Shown here piece by piece: positions 57,220-63,554 of a DNA stretch of 63,554 nucleotides; within the stretch, counting starts at the first letter, position 1, and each line of letters starts with the position of its first letter. The DNA is from an uncultured Granulosicoccaceae bacterium (lineage in GTDB: Bacteria > Pseudomonadota > Gammaproteobacteria > Granulosicoccales > Granulosicoccaceae): positions 1-63,554 of the forward strand of contig CALLMF010000034.1 in NCBI GenBank assembly GCA_938006335.1, read 5' to 3'. The position numbers were made by a program, and so were the translations under genes. The notes below the pieces were generated by a model that was not told the DNA's origin, did no database searches, and was given only the letters and a program-made list of their open reading frames with translations.

Positions 57220-59513
57220 GCTCTGGCGCGCAGCTCATCGCAGGCGAGCAACACACGCTCGGGTGTCGCGGGAGCGTCCAGTTTGACAAACACGGGGGTA
57301 TCAGCCAATGACGAGATGGCATCACGGATGGCCGCAAACGCAGAAATCGCAAGCATCAGCGGTGGTTCACCGACCGCCTTGGAGTGAAAGACCGTCGCTT
57401 CATCGTTCGGGCTATCGGCCAGTAGCGATACCCTGAAATCGATGGGCATGTTTCCGATCGCTGGAATCTTGTAGGTCGCCGGACCATCGGTAAGCAAGCG
57501 CCCCGTGTCGTCCCAGACCAGCTCTTCATGGGTCAGCCAGCCAAGACCTTGCATGTAGCCACCTTCGATCTGACCCAGATCCAGAGCCGGATTTATCGAA
57601 CGGCCGACGTCATGCAGGATATCGGTGCGCAGTACGCGTGTTTCGCCAGTCAAGGTATCGATAGCCACCTCGGCGACTGCAGCACCGCAGGCGTAGTAGT
57701 AGAACGGACGTCCGCGAGCGGTTGCTCGGTCGTATCCGATATCGGGAGTGGCGTAGAAACCGGTGGCCGACAAGGGCACGCGAGCAAGATAGGCGGCACG
57801 TGCAAGTTCTGGCCAGTGCATTGTCTGTGGTCCGGCTGGACTCAGGTAACTCACGGTATCGTCGACAAACTCCACACTGCCTGTCTCGGCATCCTGCGTC
57901 GACTGTAGCCACTCGGTAAGTCGCAGACGTATCTCTCGCGCCGCATGCAACGCTGCCATGCCATTGAGATCACTACCCGATGAGGCCGCCGTAGGCGAGG
58001 TGTTGGGCACCTTGTCGGTGCGTGTCGCGCTGACGGCAACACGCTCGACCGCCATACCGAGCTCCAGCGCCACGATCTGGCGTACCTTCTGATACAAGCC
58101 CTGCCCCATCTCGGTACCACCGTGGTTCAGCAGCACGCTGCCATCACTGTAGAGATGCAGCAATGCGCCGGCCTGATTGAGGTGCGAGACGGTGAAGGAA
58201 ATGCCGAACTTGACCGGCGTCAGGGCGATACCGCGCTTGACGATCGGGTTTGCAGCATTCGCTCGACGAATCGCATCGCGTCGCTCACGATACTGTGCGG
58301 TGCGTGCCAGGGTATCGAGCAGCACCGGCACTGAACTCGTCGTGACCTGCTGGTAGTACGGCGTGACGTCACGTCCGGGTCCATAGAGATTGAGCTGGCG
58401 GATATCCAGCGGATCCTTGCCGAGGTGCGCCGCCACCGCGTCGATGACTGTCTCCATCGCGAGCATGCCCTGCGGACCACCAAAGCCACGAAAAGCGGTA
58501 TTCGAGACGGTGTTGCTGCGACAGCGCAGGCCGTCGATCACGACGTCGGGCAGATAGTAGGCGTTGTCGGCATGAAACATCGCACGATCCACGATGGCAT
58601 CCGACAGATCCGGCGAATGCCCGCACTGACCGGCCAGCAGATGCCGTATACCCAGTATGCGGCCATCATCATCGAAGCCGACATCGTAGCGCGCGAGAAA
58701 CGGATGCCGTTTGCCGGTCAGCAGCAGGTCGTCGCGGCGTGAGTAGCGACAGGACACGACCTTGGAATGCCGCCGCGCAAACAGCGCTGCGAGTACCGCA
58801 GGCGCAGTCGCTTGCGTTTCCTTGCCGCCAAAACCACCACCCATGCGCCGTACCTCAACATGCACCAGATGCATGGGTACGCCGAGCGCCTCGGCGACAA
58901 GATGCTGCGTTTCAGTCGGGTTCTGGTTGCTGGAATGCAGCATGACGCCGCCGTCCTCGAGGGGCTCCGCCCGTGTGACCTGACCTTCGAGATAGAAATG
59001 CTCCTGACCACCGATACTCATCTCGCCGGACAATCGATGCGGTGCCGACGCCAACGCAGCATCGGCATCACCTCGAGCCATGCGATGCGGAGGGCGCACA
59101 AAATTCTCCTCATCGATGGCCTCAGCGATATCGAGCTTTGGCGTTGATTCCTTGTAGTCGACCTTTGCCAGCTGGACGGCCCGGCGTGCCGCTGCATGAC
59201 TGGATGCGGCCACGGCAAACAACGCCTGCCCAAAGTGCACGACGTGCCGATCAACCAACAGCGGATCGCCCGGAAACACCGGCCCGATGTCGATGGCGTG
59301 AGGAAGATCGTCCGCACACAAGACATCAACAACACCCGGGGCGGCACGCACCGCATCAAGATCCAGCGATCGCAGCTCTCCACAGGCGATGCTTGATAGA
59401 CCGATGGCGACATGGAGCTCGCCTTGCGTCGCCAGCCGATCATCGACGTAGACCGCACGCCCAGTGACATGCTCGCGTGCCGCATCATGTGGCTCGCTAT
59501 TGCCCGCGCTCAT
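57216..59513 (-). CDS. xdhB: Xanthine dehydrogenase, molybdopterin-binding subunit
   Basis: Catalytic subunit oxidising hypoxanthine and xanthine to urate. The 765-residue product has GGQEHFYLE, RRMGGGFGGKE, AFRGFGGPQG and GTEMGQGLYQKV around the molybdenum site. The catalytic Glu is in KAVGEPPLMLA near the C-terminus. Length matches the large subunit of the two-subunit bacterial enzyme. It overlaps xdhA and xdhC by 4 bp. Confidence 0.96.
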   Translation of the reverse strand: MSAGNSEPHDAAREHVTGRAVYVDDRLATQGELHVAIGLSSIACGELRSLDLDAVRAAPGVVDVLCADDLPHAIDIGPVFPGDPLLVDRHVVHFGQALFAVAASSHAAARRAVQLAKVDYKESTPKLDIAEAIDEENFVRPPHRMARGDADAALASAPHRLSGEMSIGGQEHFYLEGQVTRAEPLEDGGVMLHSSNQNPTETQHLVAEALGVPMHLVHVEVRRMGGGFGGKETQATAPAVLAALFARRHSKVVSCRYSRRDDLLLTGKRHPFLARYDVGFDDDGRILGIRHLLAGQCGHSPDLSDAIVDRAMFHADNAYYLPDVVIDGLRCRSNTVSNTAFRGFGGPQGMLAMETVIDAVAAHLGKDPLDIRQLNLYGPGRDVTPYYQQVTTSSVPVLLDTLARTAQYRERRDAIRRANAANPIVKRGIALTPVKFGISFTVSHLNQAGALLHLYSDGSVLLNHGGTEMGQGLYQKVRQIVALELGMAVERVAVSATRTDKVPNTSPTAASSGSDLNGMAALHAAREIRLRLTEWLQSTQDAETGSVEFVDDTVSYLSPAGPQTMHWPELARAAYLARVPLSATGFYATPDIGYDRATARGRPFYYYACGAAVAEVAIDTLTGETRVLRTDILHDVGRSINPALDLGQIEGGYMQGLGWLTHEELVWDDTGRLLTDGPATYKIPAIGNMPIDFRVSLLADSPNDEATVFHSKAVGEPPLMLAISAFAAIRDAISSLADTPVFVKLDAPATPERVLLACDELRARA

Positions 59514-61111
59514 GACTGGCGCTCCGCCAACGACTCGTCCATCGAACGCGTCAGCGAGTCGACGAAATCAGGCTCGAGGTCGCCCGCACGAGTCAAGGCA
59601 ACGTCACCAGCGTACTCCAGCTGCACGCGTCTCAGCAGATTGCCCGCCACCGTCAAGCGATAGCGTGCACTCGCCCGTGCATCGTCAATCGGTGCGAACT
59701 CCTCGGGCAGGGTCTTGATCGCTGCGGCCACCGCAGCAGCATCAAAGGGCACGCCTTGCAACGACGACTCCATGCCGGGTGCCCGCACCGGCGTCGCCGC
59801 CATACCGCCAAAACCGATGCGCGCTCGCTGGGTCACGCCCGCGCTGTCGATATCCAGATGAAACGCTGCGCATACGGTAGAAATATCATCATCCACTCGC
59901 TTGCTCACCTTGTGCACCGCAAACACGGCGTGTTCCGAGGGCAGATTCATCCGAATCTCGCGAATGAACTCCCCGGACTGCAGTGCAGTCTGGCGATAGC
60001 CCTTGAAGAAGTCGTCAATATCGACGTCACGGGTGTGATCTCCACGCTGCAGGACAACGGTTGCACCCAGTGCCAGTAACACCGGCGGCCAATCACCGAT
60101 CGGAGAGGCCGAACCAAGATTGCCACCGACTGTCGCCACGTTGCGGATCGGGTCCGAGCCGTAGCGTAACAACAGGCGTGCAATCTCCGGCACGCGCGTG
60201 TGGCACCACGCGTATAGCCGAGACAAGGACACCGCCGCTCCGATGTACAAGCGATCATCACACACCTTCAAATCCTGCAACTCCGGCACCTCTGTGATCG
60301 AAATCACCGTTGGCAAACGGCGCAGTCGCTGCGTGACCTCCAAGGCGAGATCGGTACCACCGGCCAGCAAGGGGGCATTCGCATGTTCCATGCGCAAGCG
60401 TGCCAGCTCGTCGACAGTGGTCGGTTGCAGAAAACCCGAGGAGCATGACGGCTCAGCCGACAATTGCTGCAATCGAGACGACAAGGCCAGGGACGCCGTG
60501 TCATCCAGCCACGGCGTCGAGCGCGCCAGTGCGACCGCAGCCGCCCGCTTGATCGGACGGTATCCGGTGCAACGGCACAAGTTCCCCCCGAGGGCGCGAT
60601 CAATACGATGTGACAAGGCCAGTGCGTCATCGGTTTCCAGACGATGCAACCAACCGCCCGGACTGCTCAAGGGGCGCGAGACCGTGTCACTTTTCGCCTC
60701 ACGATTCGACTCGGCCATGTGCTTGACCACCGGGGCATCAGAGGCCTCACACAGCGAGAACATGGACATCACGAAGCCCGGCGTACAGAACCCGCACTGC
60801 GACCCGTGCTCGTCCAGCATCGCCTGCTGCACCGCGTGCAGCCTGCCGTCGCGGGCCAGGGACTCGACCGTCAACAACTGCTTGCCGTGCAAGCTGCCCA
60901 CGAACGCGATACAGGCGTTGACGCTGTCATAACGCAAGCCACCCTCGTGCGGTGACACGACTACCACCGTGCACGCTCCACAATCCCCTGACCCACAACC
61001 TTCCTTGGTACCCGGTCGGCCGCGATGGGTGCGCAACCAGTCCAATACGGTGAGATCAGCTGGCGTATCGCCCAGCGTGATTTCTTCAGCGTCGAGCAGA
61101 AAACGGATCAC
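59510..61111 (-). CDS. xdhA: Xanthine dehydrogenase, FAD and [2Fe-2S] subunit
   Basis: Electron-transfer subunit. The 533-residue product has the plant-type cluster motif KEGCGSGDCGACTV (about 37-50), the second cluster motif QCGFCTPGF with GNLCRCTGYRPI, and an FAD domain with LLAGGTDLALEV and TVGGNLGSASPIGD. A Ser/Lys-rich stretch (about 135-150) lies inside the second cluster domain. It overlaps the ade gene upstream and xdhB downstream by 4 bp. Confidence 0.96.
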   Translation of the reverse strand: MIRFLLDAEEITLGDTPADLTVLDWLRTHRGRPGTKEGCGSGDCGACTVVVVSPHEGGLRYDSVNACIAFVGSLHGKQLLTVESLARDGRLHAVQQAMLDEHGSQCGFCTPGFVMSMFSLCEASDAPVVKHMAESNREAKSDTVSRPLSSPGGWLHRLETDDALALSHRIDRALGGNLCRCTGYRPIKRAAAVALARSTPWLDDTASLALSSRLQQLSAEPSCSSGFLQPTTVDELARLRMEHANAPLLAGGTDLALEVTQRLRRLPTVISITEVPELQDLKVCDDRLYIGAAVSLSRLYAWCHTRVPEIARLLLRYGSDPIRNVATVGGNLGSASPIGDWPPVLLALGATVVLQRGDHTRDVDIDDFFKGYRQTALQSGEFIREIRMNLPSEHAVFAVHKVSKRVDDDISTVCAAFHLDIDSAGVTQRARIGFGGMAATPVRAPGMESSLQGVPFDAAAVAAAIKTLPEEFAPIDDARASARYRLTVAGNLLRRVQLEYAGDVALTRAGDLEPDFVDSLTRSMDESLAERQS

Positions 61112-62919
61112 GCCGGCTCCTTGATGACCGGTACCAGCGAAAAGCTATCGACATCCACGATGCCCTTGTCGGATATTCTCAACGAAGGAATGACCGCCAG
61201 ACCCAGGAAGGTGTGTAGCAGGTGGGCGTCCTTGAGTGTGCAGCCACAGGCACGCATGGCCGCTTGCAGCGCATCGGCCTGTTCGGCGACGATCTCGGCC
61301 GGTTGATCAGACATCAGGCCCGCTATCGGCATGGGTACCACCGCACGTACGACACCACTGGCAGCAAAGCAGAAACCACCTCTCACATCGGCAAGGTGAT
61401 TGGCGGCTAGCGCCATGTCCTCGGTCGAGGTGCCGGCAATGATCAACTGATGTGCATCGTGGCCTACCGTTGATGCGAGTGCACAAGGCTCCGAATAACG
61501 GAAACCACTTACAAAGCCGTTCACGATCGAACCACTAGCATGATGTCGATCAACCACGGATACATGGCAGATATCCGCTTGCACATCAATACCGACATGC
61601 CCATCATGTACTCCGAGCGTGGCTTCCAATGCCCGCGTAGGCGCCTGACTCTCGACGACTCCGATGACGCGTGCGGTGACCGAGGCGCCGTCTGCAAGTC
61701 CCGCTGGAGCCGGCACCCGGAATTCCGTCGCTTCCAATGTGCGGCCCACATGCACGGTATTGCTTGCCGACTCGGGGTAGGCGAACGCCTCGAGCTCGGT
61801 GGTCAGGGTGCCGTCTTTTGCGACCACCTCCCCGCGAGCGATCACGCACTCGATGGGAATATCCACAAGACTCGAGGAGATGATCAGATCGGCACGACGC
61901 CCTGGTGTGATCGAGCCGAGCTCACGCTCCAACCCGAAGTGTTCCGCCGTATTGAGTGAGGCCATGCGGATCGCTTCCACAGGTTTCAGACCCTGGGCGA
62001 TAGCATGGCGCACCACGCGATCCATGTGACCATCGCGTACCAGCGTGCCCGCATGGCTGTCGTCCGTGCATAGCACAAGGTACCGAGGATCGATGCCGGC
62101 TTCAGTGACCGCCCTAATCTGCGGCGCAACGTCATACCAGGCCGACCCGAGCCGCAACATCGCACGCAGCCCTTGCCGAACGCGCGCGATGGTGTCTTCC
62201 ATGCGCGTGCCTTCGTGGTCGTCTGCTGCGCCGCCCGCCACATAGGCGGCGAAGGGTCGACCGAGATCGTGAGAGGCATAGTGCCCACCGACGGTCTTGT
62301 TCGATTTGACCGTCGCCGCGATCTCGCCCAAAAGGGTGGCGTCCCCTGCGGCCACTCCGGGGAAATTCATGACCTCACCGAGGCCGATGATATTGGGCCA
62401 GGTCATCGCTTCGGCGATCTCTGCCGCACCAAAGACCGCACCAGCAGTCTCGAGACCGGGAGCGGAGGGCACACAGCTCGGCATCTGCACGAACACGTTG
62501 ATCGGTAGCCCCATGGCCTCATCGTGCATCAGGCGTACGCCGTCCATGCCGAGCACATTCGCAATTTCGTGTGGGTCCACGAACATGGAGGTCGTACCGT
62601 GCGGTATCACCGCACGTGCAAAGCCGGTCACCGTGACCATGCCGCTCTCGATATGCATGTGCGCATCGCAAAAACCGGGCACGAGGTACCGATTTGCTGC
62701 GTCCACGACACAGGTGTCGGGCCCGATCGCATAGGCAAGATCCGGCGCGACGGCGGCCACCCGCCCTGCCGCTATTGCCACATCGTGCCCGGGCAGTACC
62801 TCACCGGAGTGGACATTGACCCATCGCCCCTGTCGCACCAAAAGATCCGCGCTGACCCGCCCGGCCGCCACGTCGATAAGGCGCGCCGTTGCGCTTGAGC
62901 GATCACTGAACGTTTTCAT
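61108..62919 (-). CDS. ade: Adenine deaminase
   Basis: Amidohydrolase converting adenine to hypoxanthine. The 603-residue product has metal motifs GFCDAHMHIESGM, HGTTSMFVDPHEIANV and CTDDSHAGTLV, and the C-terminal adenine deaminase domain (VGHDAHQLIIAGTS, GLMSDQPAEIV). Start ATG 62919 is chosen over 62958 because the small frame upstream ends in an ATGA overlap with it. With xdhABC it forms a complete adenine-to-urate path; no uricase is in the window. Confidence 0.95.
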   Translation of the reverse strand: MKTFSDRSSATARLIDVAAGRVSADLLVRQGRWVNVHSGEVLPGHDVAIAAGRVAAVAPDLAYAIGPDTCVVDAANRYLVPGFCDAHMHIESGMVTVTGFARAVIPHGTTSMFVDPHEIANVLGMDGVRLMHDEAMGLPINVFVQMPSCVPSAPGLETAGAVFGAAEIAEAMTWPNIIGLGEVMNFPGVAAGDATLLGEIAATVKSNKTVGGHYASHDLGRPFAAYVAGGAADDHEGTRMEDTIARVRQGLRAMLRLGSAWYDVAPQIRAVTEAGIDPRYLVLCTDDSHAGTLVRDGHMDRVVRHAIAQGLKPVEAIRMASLNTAEHFGLERELGSITPGRRADLIISSSLVDIPIECVIARGEVVAKDGTLTTELEAFAYPESASNTVHVGRTLEATEFRVPAPAGLADGASVTARVIGVVESQAPTRALEATLGVHDGHVGIDVQADICHVSVVDRHHASGSIVNGFVSGFRYSEPCALASTVGHDAHQLIIAGTSTEDMALAANHLADVRGGFCFAASGVVRAVVPMPIAGLMSDQPAEIVAEQADALQAAMRACGCTLKDAHLLHTFLGLAVIPSLRISDKGIVDVDSFSLVPVIKEPA

Positions 62920-63128
62920 CCGACGAGATTGGCGCGAAGCGGAGCGTGTGGCAAGCACAAATCGGTATCCGCGACGGCATTTCTCCAGCCAAAGCGTTCA
63001 AACCATGTGAACGACGCCTGCAGGTCGGATACGTTGAACAGGGGCCAAGGCCTTTGCCCGCATGTGACTGCACTCACCAGGGTGATTGCGCAGTAGCATG
63101 CCCCATTCACCACGACGCATCCCGCCAT
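62916..63128 (-). CDS. Small VOC-like reading frame ahead of ade (possibly truncated)
   Basis: The frame (up to 70 codons) ends in an ATGA overlap with ade, the same junction used throughout this operon, so translation probably runs through it. Its middle (PWPLFNVSDLQASFTWFERFGWR) looks like the first strand and helix of a VOC/glyoxalase-fold protein. Such domains need about 120 residues, so this may be a deletion remnant. The start is uncertain: a GTG near 63077 would give about 53 residues. Only motif-level similarity supports the call. Confidence 0.35.
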   Translation of the reverse strand: MAGCVVVNGACYCAITLVSAVTCGQRPWPLFNVSDLQASFTWFERFGWRNAVADTDLCLPHAPLRANLVG

Positions 63129-63554
63129 GCCTCACATCGTTGAACCCGCCGTGCCTGAGGACCTCGCCGAGATCGAGGCCTTGTTACCTCGCCTTGCCGA
63201 CTTTGAGGTACCCGCGCAGCGGGCACCAGAAGAGCTCTGGCGCGGTGATCGTGATCTGGTGCGCGCGTGGAGCAAAGGCAATCGCCCTGACGTACACGCC
63301 TGGGTGGCAAGAGCCGACAGTGGCTTGCTCGGTGTCGCCGTCGCCAGCGCGCGCGAGGAGATGTTGAGTCACGCACCCGGCTTCCACCTGGAGATACTGG
63401 CGGTGGCCGAAGCCGCCGAGGGACAGGGCGTAGGCGCTACCTTGATGGCTTTCGTGGAACGTGCGGCACGTGAAGCCGGCGCAACGATGATCAGCCTGCA
63501 TGTGTTCTCGAACAACACTCGCGCTCGCCGCATGTACCAGCGGAGCGGGTTCGA
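63127..63554 (+). CDS. GNAT family N-acetyltransferase (3' end outside window)
   Basis: Reading from ATG 63127 the frame is open to the window end (142 codons). It shows the GNAT acetyl-CoA motif A as LEILAVAEAAEGQGVGATLM (about 99-118) and motif B as LHVFSNNTRARRMYQRSGF. Substrate unknown. It is divergent from the ade operon, and its start touches the start of the small VOC-like frame. Confidence 0.85.
   Translation, partial: MPHIVEPAVPEDLAEIEALLPRLADFEVPAQRAPEELWRGDRDLVRAWSKGNRPDVHAWVARADSGLLGVAVASAREEMLSHAPGFHLEILAVAEAAEGQGVGATLMAFVERAAREAGATMISLHVFSNNTRARRMYQRSGF

Overview
The window reads as a chromosomal segment of a GC-rich gammaproteobacterium. It starts inside a 16S rRNA gene, nearly all genes are housekeeping or envelope functions, and three blocks keep a gene order I know from Pseudomonas and relatives: (i) rrn, tyrS, M23 endopeptidase, erpA, DUF6776-like gene, argC; (ii) pilGHIJ-chpA divergent from gshB, tonB, yqgE, ruvX, pyrR, pyrB, pyrC'; (iii) pilU, pilT, yggS, proC, yggT. 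I cannot name a genus. There is no phage, IS element, CRISPR array or tRNA gene.

Layout. 1-800: 5' end of an rrn operon on the minus strand with a boxA and a strong P1-type promoter. 0.9-6.2 kb: tyrS, a LysM/M23 cell-wall endopeptidase, erpA, a membrane coiled-coil protein and argC. 6.3-8.6 kb: a large beta-propeller lipoprotein. 8.7-15.9 kb: a five-gene type IV pilus chemosensory operon with 4-bp overlaps, whose receptor lacks a periplasmic domain. 16-21.7 kb: gshB, tonB and a compact yqgE-ruvX-pyrR-pyrB-pyrC' run; PyrC' has lost the metal-binding HxH. 21.9-29.9 kb: two tandem PAS-GGDEF-EAL paralogues and a CheB-CheR-GAF fusion. 29.9-32.4 kb: tdk and an overlapping sugar-1-phosphate nucleotidyltransferase / galacturonokinase-like pair. 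32.5-38.4 kb: pilU-pilT and the divergent yggS-tal-proC-yggT run. 38.6-45.6 kb: a histone-tailed HU protein and gspCDEF of a type II secretion system. 45.6-54.4 kb: mixed short units (small proteins, ppk2, msrA, D-lyxose isomerase-like protein, trypsin-like protease, two Slp lipoproteins, KdgF-like cupin, deiodinase-like flavoprotein, acyl-CoA dehydrogenase, SDR). 54.4-56.4 kb: a secreted DUF4091 protein. 56.3-62.9 kb: an adenine-to-urate operon (ade-xdhA-xdhB-xdhC), led by a small VOC-like reading frame. The window ends inside a GNAT acetyltransferase gene.

Themes. Surface motility and its signalling are strong: the Pil-Chp pathway, PilT/PilU retraction motors, c-di-GMP enzymes and a methylesterase/methyltransferase fusion. 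A second theme is uronic acid and sugar salvage: the galacturonokinase-like kinase with its nucleotidyltransferase, the KdgF-like cupin and the lyxose isomerase-like protein, though these genes are scattered. The most novel-looking items are the kinase/nucleotidyltransferase pair, the receptor without a sensor domain, the CheB-CheR-GAF fusion without a kinase, and repeat or palindrome motifs upstream of the two GGDEF-EAL genes.
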